From Mycolicibacterium sp. 018/SC-01/001 (lineage in GTDB: Bacteria > Actinomycetota > Actinomycetes > Mycobacteriales > Mycobacteriaceae): a stretch of 64,000 nt of DNA. Positions 30,830 to 39,505 of the stretch are shown here, one piece after another. The position numbers and the translations under genes were made by a program. The first letter of the stretch is position 1; every line of letters starts with the position of its first letter. Under the pieces are notes generated by a model. That model was given only the letters and a program-made list of their open reading frames with translations. It was not told where the DNA came from and did not search any database. The stretch covers positions 62,001 to 126,000 of the forward strand of contig NZ_VKAA01000001.1 of assembly GCF_007096635.1 (NCBI RefSeq). Direction: 5' to 3'.

Positions 30830-31516
30830 TTAGTTCGCGATACCGAGGCGTTCCGCAAGCGCAACTCCGGCAGGCTGTCCAGGCTTTCGGGCAGCGGATA
30901 CAAGCTGATCAAAGATATTGGCCGATCCCGGGCGGGGTTCGAAAATGGACTGCCGACGTTCAGAAGGCGAGGAAGCAGAGATCTCGCTTATGACGCGGTA
31001 GACGGAGCTAAGCCGTTCAAGGTTTCGGCCGCTGATGCGCTGACCGCCCGCCCATGCATGAATCGAGCGCCTCGAGACGCCCAACATCCTCGCGAGTTGG
31101 TCCCAAGTGAGACCGGATTCTTTGTAGAGCCAATGAACCATAGCTTCCGATGCCTGCACAGCATCAGCCGAACAACTGGGACTTCGTTCCTCGACGACTG
31201 GCCGCGACGACACTGAGGTGACGCCTTCAGCAACTGACCATCGCTCAGAGCTGTTGAAGACGTTTCCGGAAGCAGTGTTTGCCCCCTGACACAGGGCCAA
31301 GCCATACCAACCAGTGGTGGAACGCAGGTAACCCGCAACGATCATGCCGATGCTGGCGGAATCCAGCTCAGCCGACGTTCCGATCAGCGGCATCCCTGCC
31401 GGGCAAATATGGAAGCTGAGCGGCTCCGCCAAGGGTGCTTTTGTCCAGTACTGGCCGGTACTCGCGCTTATTCGGTCTGAAATCGTGCCACCATGTCCGG
31501 CCAGCGCATCAACCAT
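30830..31516 (-). CDS. Island operon gene 3: protein with helix-turn-helix
   Basis: A 228-aa protein starting at ATG 31516, which overlaps the upstream stop by 8 nt and follows GAGGTGG; a longer start at 31543 is possible. Residues about 135-185 form an XRE-like helix-turn-helix (SGLTWDQLARMLGVSRRSIH, then AWAGGQRISGRNLERL). The N-terminal half has no recognisable domain. It may regulate the unit or be a DNA-binding component of it. Confidence 0.7.
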   Translation of the reverse strand: MVDALAGHGGTISDRISASTGQYWTKAPLAEPLSFHICPAGMPLIGTSAELDSASIGMIVAGYLRSTTGWYGLALCQGANTASGNVFNSSERWSVAEGVTSVSSRPVVEERSPSCSADAVQASEAMVHWLYKESGLTWDQLARMLGVSRRSIHAWAGGQRISGRNLERLSSVYRVISEISASSPSERRQSIFEPRPGSANIFDQLVSAARKPGQPAGVALAERLGIAN

Positions 31517-32336
31517 TGACCACCTCAAAATTGGAAAGAGCATCCGGCGTACATACCCAACGGAAGTAACGATATGCCCGCTCCGCTAGACCCGCTAAGG
31601 TTTCGACAAGAGTGTCGGCTGCAAAATCGCGGGGCGCCTCGTCGAATGAATCGATGTCAAGAATCCACGAAGGGCCATCGTGGAACGGGGAAAGCGACCC
31701 ATCAACCACTTGCCCTGCAGGTAGCATTCCACAGCGCGCTTGGAGCTTGTTCATGGAACCGCTCCAAGAGAAGAGCATGTCAGCCATTGAGTGCTGCATA
31801 CTTTGCAGTTTAGAGAACGAGAACTGTTGCAATGGTTTCAGTTCCTCAGCCAAGCCATCGATGACACTCTCCGCGAGAGTCATGTCTGTAATTCTATTCA
31901 AATACCGAATACCAACGCGAGCGACGCGGGGCGGCGCCGCCGCATTCTGCAGCGCCGAAAATATGACTGAAGCACGGTTCAGCAAGTCAGCCCGATTCGC
32001 GTACTCAGTAGATGTCAACGCAACTGCGTCTCGAGTGATGTTTAGCGTCCATTTCTGAGATTCGTCTGCCATCGACAACGCCTTCGAACCTGAAGACATT
32101 GGCTGCGGGTCGCGGCCCGGCTGAATCATTATGTCGAAAACGTCTTGCAATTCCGCATATGGGAAACTTTTGCTCAATTCGCGCTGTACTGCACCACTCT
32201 GGATTGCATCTTGCAGCGGTGTATATGCGCGAGGAAGTCGAACTTGGAAAAGAACAACCTCAAGCGGGCTTCTCATCAGCGGCACTTCGACAACCGGTTC
32301 GAGAGCGAACGGGTCGTCTATCCTACTCAAGGTCAC
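31509..32336 (-). CDS. Island operon gene 2: TIGR04255-family protein
   Basis: A 275-aa member of the sporadically distributed TIGR04255 family: RSPLEVVLFQVRLP near the N-terminus, the ITRDAVALTSTEYANRADLL block and RVGIRYLNRITDM. Members are scattered across genomic islands and have no established activity. It overlaps its upstream neighbour by 4 nt (GTGA) and its downstream neighbour by 8 nt, so translation of the three genes is coupled. Codon use is AT-richer than the flanks. Confidence 0.75.
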   Translation of the reverse strand: MTLSRIDDPFALEPVVEVPLMRSPLEVVLFQVRLPRAYTPLQDAIQSGAVQRELSKSFPYAELQDVFDIMIQPGRDPQPMSSGSKALSMADESQKWTLNITRDAVALTSTEYANRADLLNRASVIFSALQNAAAPPRVARVGIRYLNRITDMTLAESVIDGLAEELKPLQQFSFSKLQSMQHSMADMLFSWSGSMNKLQARCGMLPAGQVVDGSLSPFHDGPSWILDIDSFDEAPRDFAADTLVETLAGLAERAYRYFRWVCTPDALSNFEVVNG

Positions 32337-32734
32337 ACTTCACAGTCTACTTCACACACGATGGAAGTAAAGGTTCCCGCGAGGCCTGTTAACAACCGAC
32401 GCGCTGCTCGCAGCCACTCTGTCACAAAATGCTCCGTCGGGGGGCCGCCAGCACCTTCGCTGTCGGCCCGCAGCTGGGCTAATGCGATGTAGCTACTGGC
32501 CCATTCGCTCAGTGTTTGTCGTCTTGGAGGAGCAGCCTCTGACGGCACAACGTGGACACCGACGTGCGCGATGAAAGGGCCCGAGGAGGTGTACAAGCCT
32601 GCCCTCTCCGTAAGAGTCTCCGAGACGTTCGCGGATTCGGTGGCATACACGAGGCTTACGCGGTCCCCTCTTTGCAAGCTGGGCGCGGCATTGCAAGGCC
32701 CGTGATGCGCAGCAGTCGCGCGGTACTCGAACAC
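32333..32734 (-). CDS. Island operon gene 1: small unknown protein, possibly frameshifted at its start
   Basis: A 133-aa protein from GTG 32734; no domain recognised. It contains RGDRVSLVYATESAN and a Trp/Arg-rich C-terminus (FVTEWLRAARRLLTGLAG). It overlaps the TIGR04255 gene by 4 nt. The frame is open upstream without a start codon, reading AGAFERELEPWDRVFEY. An ATG at 32795 in another frame reads MASKMSF and would join this frame if one base were removed from the AAAA run at 32774-32777. The true start may therefore be 32795 with an indel. Confidence 0.55.
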   Translation of the reverse strand: MFEYRATAAHHGPCNAAPSLQRGDRVSLVYATESANVSETLTERAGLYTSSGPFIAHVGVHVVPSEAAPPRRQTLSEWASSYIALAQLRADSEGAGGPPTEHFVTEWLRAARRLLTGLAGTFTSIVCEVDCEV

Positions 32735-32836
32735 GCGATCCCAAGGTTCCAGTTCTCGCTCAAACGCGCCCGCAAAAGGACATTTTCGACGCCATGTTTA
32801 GGTAAAAGTGCTACCCAAGCGTCATGCGAATGGGCG

Positions 32837-33880
32837 TCACCGGCGTTTCCCATCATCGTCCCAGTGCGCCGCGACCTTCTTGCTCGGCTGCACGCGGGGT
32901 GGTTCGCCCGGCATCTTCGGGTAACTCGGCGGGTAGGGCAGATCCCCCAAGCCGCGTTCCTCGTCGGCGGCCACCATCTCCAGCAGCGTGTCGATGCGCT
33001 GCGCCACGGTGTCGATGTCGGCCCACGGATCAGGCCGGCCGGCAACGAAATCGGGCACGGTGCGCATCGTGTAGTCGTCGGGATCAGCGGTGCGCAGCTC
33101 GTCCCACGTCAACGGTGTCGACACCGTGGCGATCGGCGTCTTGCGCACCGAGTACGCCGAGGCGAACGTGCGGTCGCGGGCGTTCTGGTTGTAGTCGATG
33201 AACAGCCGCTCGCCTCGCTCCTCCTTCCACCACGACGTCGTCACCGCATCGGGCGCGCGCCGCTCCACCTCGCGAGCCAGCGCGATCCCGGCCCGGCGCA
33301 CCGCGATGAAGTCCCATTCGGTCGCGATCCGCAGGAACACGTGCACGCCTCGCCCGCCCGAGGTTTTCGGGTAGCCCACCAATCCGAGCTCATCGAGTAG
33401 CGGCTTGAGCACATCGACCGCCACGGCGCGCGCCTCGGCGAAGCCGGTGCCCGGCTGCGGATCCAGGTCGATGCGCAGCTCGTCGGGATGTTCGGTGTCG
33501 GGGCATCGCACCTGCCATGGGTGCAGCGTCACCGAACCCATCTGCGCGGCCCACGCGATGGCCGACGGATGGGTGATCTTCAGCGCGTCGGCGGTGCGGC
33601 CGGACGGGAAAGTGACCGTGCAGGTCTCGAGGTAGTCGGGATGCTTCTGCGGCACCCGTTTCTGATAGATCTCCTCACCGTCGATGCCGTCGGGGAAGCG
33701 CTGCAGGTGCACCGGGCGATCCCGCAGCAACGTCACCATCCGGTCGGCCACCGACAGGTAGTACTCGACCAGCTTGCCCTTGGTGCCGTCGGCGCCCAGC
33801 TGCGGGAAGTACGGCTTGTCCGGGTTGGTCAGCCGGACCTTCACCCCGTCGACGTCGATTTCGGTTGCGGGACTGGGCAT
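32837..33880 (-). CDS. LigD-type primase-polymerase (Prim-PolC/Rv3730c-like)
   Basis: A 347-aa AEP-superfamily polymerase that fills short gaps, preferring ribonucleotides, in mycobacterial repair. It has VRLTNPDKPYFP at the N-terminus, the metal-binding pair in LRIDLDPQPG, TSGGRGVHVFLRI and ERLFIDYNQNARDRTFASAY. The start ATG 33880 shares one base with the LigC2 stop, so polymerase and ligase are made together. It ends at the border of the AT-richer island. Confidence 0.9.
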   Translation of the reverse strand: MPSPATEIDVDGVKVRLTNPDKPYFPQLGADGTKGKLVEYYLSVADRMVTLLRDRPVHLQRFPDGIDGEEIYQKRVPQKHPDYLETCTVTFPSGRTADALKITHPSAIAWAAQMGSVTLHPWQVRCPDTEHPDELRIDLDPQPGTGFAEARAVAVDVLKPLLDELGLVGYPKTSGGRGVHVFLRIATEWDFIAVRRAGIALAREVERRAPDAVTTSWWKEERGERLFIDYNQNARDRTFASAYSVRKTPIATVSTPLTWDELRTADPDDYTMRTVPDFVAGRPDPWADIDTVAQRIDTLLEMVAADEERGLGDLPYPPSYPKMPGEPPRVQPSKKVAAHWDDDGKRR

Positions 33881-34956
33881 CAATTCCCCTCCCCCGTCGC
33901 TTCGCTCGCCCCGGAGGACTCCAAGACGTCGTAGAGGTCGTACGTCGCCGGCACGTCGAGTTGGTCGAACGTGCAGCTGGCCGGGTCGCGATCGGGCCGC
34001 CAGCGGCGAAAGGTCACGGCATGGCGGAACCGATCCCCTTCCATCTGGTCGTAGGCGACCTCGCAGACCCGCTCGGGCCGCACCGGGATCCAGCGCTTGT
34101 CCGCCGCGGAGTTCCACCGGCTGGGCTCCCCGTCGCGTACGTCGTCGCCGATGCGCAGCGGCTCGAGGTCGGCCAGCAGCGACAGCCGTGCCTTCGCGGT
34201 GAACGACGCCGCGCCGCCCACCATCTGCAGCTCCCCGTCGTCGCGGTAGAGGCCCAGCAGTATCGAGCCGATTCCTTCGCCGCTCTTGTGAATTCGATAG
34301 CCGATCGCCACGCAGTCCGCATCGCGGGCGTGTTTGACCTTCACCATGTCGCGCTTACCGGGCAGGTAGACGCCATCGAGGCGTTTGGCGATCACCCCGT
34401 CCAGACCGGCGCCCTCGAAGTCTTCCAGCCAGCGGGTGCCCAGCTCGGGGTCCTCAGTCGTGCGGGTGACGTGACACCACTGCTTTTCGTCGACCGCCTC
34501 GATCAGGGCTTCTCGCCGGGTCCGGAACGGTTCTTTCAGCAGGGAGGTGTCACCGACGGCCAAGGCGTCGAATCCGATGAAATGCGCCGGCGTCTGCTCC
34601 GACAACATCCGGACGCGCGACTCGGCGGGATGGATCCGCTGGCTCAACGACTCCCAGTCCAGCCTCACGCGGCCGCCAACGTCGCGCGGCACCACGATCT
34701 CTCCGTCCAGCACGCAGCGCGGCGCCAGCTCGTCGCGCACGGCGTCGAGAACCTCAGGGAAGTAGCGGGCCAGGTCCTTACCGCTGCGCGAGAGCAGCAC
34801 CACCTCGTCGCCGTCACGGAACACCAACGCCCGGAACCCGTCCCATTTGGGCTCATACGACCACACGCCTGCCTCAGCAGGGACCGCCTTCTGCGCCTTC
34901 GCGAGCATCGGCTCCAGCGGTGGCATCACGGGCAGGTCCATGGCATTCATAGTCAC
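33880..34956 (-). CDS. ligC: ATP-dependent DNA ligase LigC2
   Basis: A 358-aa minimal ATP-dependent ligase. The adenylated lysine is K37 in EPKWDGFRALVF; further motifs are DGEIVVPRD, FEGAGLDGVIAKRLDG, VKVKHARDADCV and the OB-fold end RWRPDRDPASCTFDQLD. GTG 34956 is used; ATG 34950 is an alternative. A second paralogue is at 43694. Rapidly growing mycobacteria carry two LigC enzymes, and this one is coupled to the primase-polymerase, so together they form a gap-fill-and-seal unit. Confidence 0.92.
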   Translation of the reverse strand: MTMNAMDLPVMPPLEPMLAKAQKAVPAEAGVWSYEPKWDGFRALVFRDGDEVVLLSRSGKDLARYFPEVLDAVRDELAPRCVLDGEIVVPRDVGGRVRLDWESLSQRIHPAESRVRMLSEQTPAHFIGFDALAVGDTSLLKEPFRTRREALIEAVDEKQWCHVTRTTEDPELGTRWLEDFEGAGLDGVIAKRLDGVYLPGKRDMVKVKHARDADCVAIGYRIHKSGEGIGSILLGLYRDDGELQMVGGAASFTAKARLSLLADLEPLRIGDDVRDGEPSRWNSAADKRWIPVRPERVCEVAYDQMEGDRFRHAVTFRRWRPDRDPASCTFDQLDVPATYDLYDVLESSGASEATGEGN

Positions 34957-34995
34957 GTAGACCCGAGTACCCAGACAATCGCATCGCTCTCGCGC

Positions 34996-35200
34996 TCAGT
35001 TCGCGATCCCGACTCCGACTCCACCCAGGCCACCCTCGATCCAGACGCCGTCGTCGTGGTCATTGGGAAACGACACGTCGACGTCTGCGTGTTCGACGCC
35101 CGCCTCCGCGAGACTCCGAATCCACAGCGTTTGCGCGGACGTGGGAAGGGCCGCCGCCGGGGTCGGTGAACGCGAGGACCAGTACTGCCGTACCGTCCGG
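34996..35200 (-). pseudogene. Degenerate copy of the small secreted-protein gene at 39919
   Basis: The minus strand reads AAALPTSAQTLWIRSLAEAG, then VDVSFPNDHDDG and a Gly-rich end GGLGGVGVGIAN. The intact protein at 39919 has AAADPGSAKAVIDELENQG, VDVSCPNDHDDGG and GGLGGVGIGVGS. This copy lacks about 30 central residues, has lost the Cys (Phe in VSFP) and has no recognisable signal peptide or start. The DNA match is clear over about 95 bp. It lies just upstream of ligC2. Confidence 0.6.
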
Positions 35201-35204
35201 CAGG

Positions 35205-35572
35205 TGTGCTTCGTGCACCATTCACTTGTTCGGTTTCGAAGAACACGCCTGTGCTGCCAACCTGAGTCCGCCGGTGAATCCTGTTCCCGCAGAACGCGCG
35301 ACACGGAGACCTCCGGTGAATGAGTGCGTGCCTATGCAGCTCGAACGTCACTTTGAGGTCTTCGTCTAATCAACCACGCCACGCTATCGGTCGTACCTCA
35401 TGCCTGTATCAGTACAGGTAGCCCAGGGCGCAGTGTCAGTGGTTGTGGTGTTTTGAGGTCGACGATCACCAAGCAACCTCGGACAGCGCGGTCAATAGTT
35501 GCGCTTAAGACACTCCGCCAAGTCAGACGGAAAGCGTCTTCCATCGGGCCGTGGTTAGCCTCCGGAGAAAGC
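35205..35572. other. Non-coding interval, no gene seen
   Basis: I see no convincing reading frame, RNA gene or repeat here on either strand. The composition is less GC-rich than the backbone and it forms the left part of the second accessory island. Confidence 0.5.
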
Positions 35573-36259
35573 CTAAACTCCTGTCGGTGCATTGTCTTTG
35601 GGCTTTGTTGCACGCCGAGCTGGCTTCGATGAGTGAGGCGAGTCGGCGTCCGCGACTGGGTCGGGGGTTGGCCGGGCGTCGGAAGACGGTGTAGGTGACT
35701 TTTTAGTCCTCGTATCGGGTTTTGTCGACTTCGCTGCGGCGGCGCCACTCTTGCTCACGGGAACCGGCCGGGAGAGGAGCGCCGTGTCCTCCGCTAGGTC
35801 CGCTTGCAACTTCCTGAGATTGGCAGCTCTCCGACTGCGGGCCTCCTCGAATAGGAGGTAAAGTCCGTGGCGAACGAGTTCGGACTCGTTACGGGCAGTC
35901 CACTCGCCGATAGTGGCCAGCATCCTGTGCATGACCACGTCGACCTCGGCCTGAACCATCATCGCGCTCCCCGCCGGGACCTCTTCGCGCTCTGCTTCAC
36001 GCCGTGCTTCTGCAGCTGAGGCGGCGGCACGGGGGGCCGACAGGCTGCCCGCGTTCATGATCTCGGACTGCTTCCGCTTTTTGTACGCCGCCTTGAGCTT
36101 CGCCTCGTTCCGCTTTCCTGAGTTGATAACCAGTGTCAAGGCATCCTTAGCCACTTGGCGTTCGGGCTTGTTTCCGGGAGCGAGTTTTTGGATCAGTCGA
36201 ACCCACGCGGCGGAGTCCTCACCTACGCGCGCCGAGTAGACCTTTCCCTTGGCAGCCAT
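35573..36259 (-). CDS. Unknown basic protein of accessory island
   Basis: A 228-aa soluble protein with no domain I recognise. The N-terminal 60 residues are Lys/Arg-rich (KLAPGNKPERQVAKDALTLV, KLKAAYKKRKQ). A central helical region contains EREEVPAGSAMMVQAEVDVV and ESELVRHGLYLLFEEARSRR. The last 65 residues are a low-complexity Ser/Pro/Lys tail. The central part hints at a ribbon-helix-helix-like or plasmid-type accessory protein, but this is only an impression. The interval 36260-36496 upstream is AT-rich and carries no gene. Confidence 0.6.
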   Translation of the reverse strand: MAAKGKVYSARVGEDSAAWVRLIQKLAPGNKPERQVAKDALTLVINSGKRNEAKLKAAYKKRKQSEIMNAGSLSAPRAAASAAEARREAEREEVPAGSAMMVQAEVDVVMHRMLATIGEWTARNESELVRHGLYLLFEEARSRRAANLRKLQADLAEDTALLSRPVPVSKSGAAAAKSTKPDTRTKKSPTPSSDARPTPDPVADADSPHSSKPARRATKPKDNAPTGV

Positions 36260-36496
36260 TCAGACCCTCTCAATCACGGCTACTCGCACCGGGCGCCGCC
36301 GGTGGGCCGCCAACCGAACCCCGGCAATCCACGGGCGCTCCACCATTGGTCGCGCGTTGTGTGTGCGTCGTTCCCCATTCGTTGTCTGCAACACAGACGT
36401 ACGGTAATGTAGCACTATCCTGTTTTAGGTAAACATTATCTCACCATCAGCACGCCGTGAGTGGAGCGACCGATCAGTCCGCGTTCACCTAAACCG

Positions 36497-36841
36497 CTAC
36501 TCGCAAATCCAGCTGCCCGCGTCATTGGCATCACCGATACGCGCTGCAAGGCCTTGGCGTGCACAGTAATTCGCCACGTCGACACCGAGGTCCGTGATCA
36601 CCCCACCATTCGGCGTAAGCGACTGCCGTTGGCAGCGCCATGAGTAAGCGTCTCCCGGTGCGACCACGTACGGTGTAGCGGCCCGGAACAAATTGTTCTG
36701 CGGGTACTGGTGACTGCATTGGTCGTACATCGCTCCGACATCTACAGCAAACGGCTCCGCCGCCGCGGTTGGGGACGCTCCGAGCAGCCAGACCGCACAG
36801 CCCGTCGTCGCGATCACCAGCCTGCACACTGCCCTGAACAC
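36497..36841 (-). CDS. Secreted four-Cys protein
   Basis: A 114-aa exported protein whose signal peptide ends GASPTAAA before EPFAV. The mature part has four cysteines in the contexts DQCSHQYP, WRCQRQ, NYCARQG and WICE. The same spacing and aromatic pattern (C-x2-QY, W-x-C, C-x2-x-YG, SW-x-C) recurs in the protein at 38574. Small secreted proteins with paired C..QY / SWRC modules occur in many actinobacteria and have no assigned function. Confidence 0.68.
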   Translation of the reverse strand: MFRAVCRLVIATTGCAVWLLGASPTAAAEPFAVDVGAMYDQCSHQYPQNNLFRAATPYVVAPGDAYSWRCQRQSLTPNGGVITDLGVDVANYCARQGLAARIGDANDAGSWICE

Positions 36842-37012
36842 CCGAATCCATTCCCTCTCCTGGTGAGCCGCCTGTCGCCTTTGGCTGCGGTCACGAACGA
36901 CGGGCCGTGTTATGCACGGTAGATCAACGGAAGTCTAGGCCGTTGGGGCTGTGCCGACCTAAGTAACCGAGTCGACCCCACGCTTAGGGTCCGCACTCTC
37001 TAATATTGCCTG

Positions 37013-38434
37013 GTGGCACTGGGGGAAGATGGTGACCGGCGGCTCGAGTACCCGGCATCGCACGTTGATCTCATTCAACTCGCCAAGACCGTACTCGTCG
37101 ATCGAGCCGCCGATTACTCGAATTTCCCAGACGACGGGATGGGCGTCTGGCTCGACTTCGTACTCGAGCCGCTAATCGGGGAAGCTCTGGAACACTCGAC
37201 ACACGGGCGTCGCGACGCTGATGACGCTCCCGATCAACATGCACAGGGATACCGGCTCGCGGCTAGCATCGCCTACCTTTTGGTGAGTCAATGGCCCCAC
37301 CAGGTCGAGATTCTCGGGACCGCACCTCGGTGCCGTACCGACTTTCAGGAACTCCTGGGGGACCACGCCCTTCCCCTCGACAACGACCGCGAGGATCGCT
37401 CGCGTCCTGATCATCACGACAGGACCGGCGACGAGCTCACCTATGTGGTCGTGTGCGCGATGGATATTGCCGAGACGGTGATCAAGGCGTATGACGGCGT
37501 CGACATCGGGGCGTCGCTCCGCAACGCTGGCCCTGCGATTCGGTTCGCGGATTCGCTCACCGAGATCGGCGACCACTCTGACGAGTCCACGATCCGCAGC
37601 CTGCAGCGTCAGCTGGAGACGATGGGCGAGATCGCCGACGCGGTCCGATCAGAAGCCGATCTCGATACGCCCGAAGCCGTCCGGGTGCGGAAGCCGGCGC
37701 TGTGGGGGCAGCGTCCCGCGCTCATTGGAACAGGTCTCTTAGCTAGCGCACTCGTCGTGGCCACCGTCTTTCTCATCACCTTCGCCGGGTCTTCGAAGGA
37801 AACGAACGCACAGTCTGTGACGTCAACGGTCACTACTCAGGTTACATCGACACTTCCACCACCGACGATTGAAAAACCCAGGGAGGTTAGCGCCGGCTCC
37901 ACGAAGGGCGTCGTCTATAACGTCCTCGAGCTGGTTTCGGCGGAGACCGCCGACGGCAGCCAGTCGACTGCGGCATCACCGTGGGGAACCACCGCAACCC
38001 CGATCGTTCTCTACCCATACGACAGTCAAAGGCGCACATTCCGGATCAGAGTGGCGTTGCGGGTTGAACGCCCTCAGCCCTACGACGTGAAGGTGAACGT
38101 CACGTTCAGTAAGCCGGGTGGTCTCATTTTCGCAGCTAATAGCACGTTCCTGTCCGACCGAAGGGGCAAGGATGTTGAGCAGGACGAACCCAAAGGGCAA
38201 CCGATCGTCCTGACCCTAGCCGGCAACGGCACCCCAACCATCTACTCCACCGATGTCTATGTGCGGGAGACTGAAAATGTCGTCGTCTCCGACCCCGACA
38301 AACCGCAGGAGCTCGCGGTCTTCACCTGCGGCGTCAACGTACTTCGCTTTGGTGTTCTCCTTGCTGCTGACCAGAAAGACGCCGTCAATTTAACCGTCGA
38401 GATGCCGCTGTTCGTCGTCAAGAACTGCGGGTGA
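37013..38434 (+). CDS. Bitopic membrane protein of unknown function
   Basis: A 473-aa protein. Residues 1-230 are a soluble, acidic, probably cytoplasmic domain; one transmembrane helix lies near 237-257 (ALIGTGLLASALVVATVFLI). A Thr/Ser/Pro linker (TSTVTTQVTSTLPPP) leads to an extracytoplasmic beta-rich domain of about 170 residues with two cysteines. GTG 37013 is 6 nt after a consensus -10 box TAATAT (37001-37006), so a strong leaderless promoter is likely. It lies between two related small secreted proteins that may be its outside partners. No domain recognised. Confidence 0.7.
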   Translation: MALGEDGDRRLEYPASHVDLIQLAKTVLVDRAADYSNFPDDGMGVWLDFVLEPLIGEALEHSTHGRRDADDAPDQHAQGYRLAASIAYLLVSQWPHQVEILGTAPRCRTDFQELLGDHALPLDNDREDRSRPDHHDRTGDELTYVVVCAMDIAETVIKAYDGVDIGASLRNAGPAIRFADSLTEIGDHSDESTIRSLQRQLETMGEIADAVRSEADLDTPEAVRVRKPALWGQRPALIGTGLLASALVVATVFLITFAGSSKETNAQSVTSTVTTQVTSTLPPPTIEKPREVSAGSTKGVVYNVLELVSAETADGSQSTAASPWGTTATPIVLYPYDSQRRTFRIRVALRVERPQPYDVKVNVTFSKPGGLIFAANSTFLSDRRGKDVEQDEPKGQPIVLTLAGNGTPTIYSTDVYVRETENVVVSDPDKPQELAVFTCGVNVLRFGVLLAADQKDAVNLTVEMPLFVVKNCG

Positions 38435-38518
38435 CGGCCGGACCTCGCAAGACGACTTACCCCGGGACCGGCGAACGCGTCCGACACTCGGCACGAGATA
38501 CCCGCTCGCATAAAGAAG

Positions 38519-38553
38519 GCCCGATGGAGGCCCGTAGCGAGCCTCCATCGGGC
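38519..38553 (-). terminator. Intrinsic terminator between convergent genes
   Basis: A 13-bp perfect stem pairs GCCCGATGGAGGC (38519-38531) with GCCTCCATCGGGC (38541-38553), with a 9-nt loop. In minus-strand reading it is followed by CTTCTTTA, a short U-rich tract, so it should end the transcript of the gene at 38574-38933. It may also stop transcription from the plus-strand gene ending at 38434. Confidence 0.8.
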
Positions 38554-38573
38554 GCTGTGACGTCAACAGTCGC

Positions 38574-38933
38574 TCAGAAGTTCGCCGAATCGATGAAGCA
38601 CCGCCAACTGTACGGATTGTTGAAGTCCAGGTAGTCGGCGTAGGCGCTGGCCCCGTAATTCCGCCGGCACTCGCGGCTCATGTCGACGCTGCGGTGATCG
38701 GTCGCCTTCCATTCATTCGAAATGCACTGCCAACCATTGGCATTCTGCTCGTACAGGGTCGCCCAAGTTGCGGTCCTGTACTGATAGACGCACGCTGCGT
38801 CGACGACGATATCGCCGACTACGGCGCGAGCCTCCGCCGTCGCGGAGGACACTCCGAGCAATGCCGCGGCTCCGAGAACTGCCGCGCTCGACGTGCACGC
38901 CATCCTTGTCATCAATTTCCGTCGCACCGTCAA
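38574..38933 (-). CDS. Secreted four-Cys protein, relative of the gene at 36497
   Basis: A 119-aa exported protein with a signal peptide (AAVLGAAALLGVSSATAEA). The mature chain has four cysteines as ACVYQY, WQCIS, ECRRNYG and YSWRCF, repeating the C-x2-QY / W-x-C unit twice and matching the protein encoded at 36497. A strong terminator lies 21 nt downstream. No function known. Confidence 0.68.
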   Translation of the reverse strand: MTVRRKLMTRMACTSSAAVLGAAALLGVSSATAEARAVVGDIVVDAACVYQYRTATWATLYEQNANGWQCISNEWKATDHRSVDMSRECRRNYGASAYADYLDFNNPYSWRCFIDSANF

Positions 38934-39505
38934 CCTCCTACATTGGCATTGGAACTATCAGGTCTGCGAATCTACTAGATGTCTTGTTTCCAGACAAGAC
39001 GTATTTCAGTCATGATGTTTTCCTAAGCTAGAGGTACACCCGTGACCGACCCCACGAAGGAGGCCCCGAAGGCGTGCCGATTTCGAAGTCTGACAGCAGA
39101 ATTCCTGGAGAGCGCCTGGGTTTATCTGAGCGGAATCGCGTTGACTCGCTGCGGGATTCGAACGCCACGATCAGTCTGGTTAGTTAAGGAGAGATGACTG
39201 CGATCGAAGGCTAGTAGATTCAGGATCGGTCGATCTGACGTCACTGATCTAGCGGATCCAGGTGCCAGTTAGGTGCGGAATGGGCTAGGTCCGCGGCGGG
39301 AATGCGTGCCGCACCGAAGATTCGAGGTCGATATCGAGATCTCGGAGTCCGAACCAGCCAGCCGAAGCCAGGATCGACACGAGGCCATCATCGCAGTTCG
39401 GGCAACGACTGCTGCCGGACTACAGACGTGAAGGTTTGCGCGCAATGCGTTCTGCGCAATCCGACCAGCCGCATGGATACGCCGACGGGCTGTTCAAAGA
39501 CGATG
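38934..39505. other. Largely non-coding interval with one weak small frame
   Basis: AT-richer DNA in which I see no long gene, only the weak 51-codon frame listed at 39042. A T-arm-like string (GGGATTCGAAC, 39153-39163) is present without the rest of a tRNA. Confidence 0.4.
39042..39197 (+). CDS. Possible small protein (51 aa)
   Basis: GTG 39042 is preceded by AGAGG at a 7-nt distance and opens a 51-codon frame beginning MTDPTKEAPKACRFRSLTAE and ending in a basic tail (SVWLVKER). The start looks like a genuine mycobacterial N-terminus, but no relative is recognised and it may be a fragment. Confidence 0.3.
   Translation: MTDPTKEAPKACRFRSLTAEFLESAWVYLSGIALTRCGIRTPRSVWLVKER

Noticed and set aside
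33865..35169. Plus-strand 434-aa frame opposite LigC2
   Set aside because: Composition of a shadow frame; LigC2 on the minus strand has every ligase motif.
39140..39240. tRNA gene or attachment site suggested by GGGATTCGAAC at 39153-39163
   Set aside because: Only a T-arm-like string is present. No acceptor, D or anticodon stem can be drawn on either strand.
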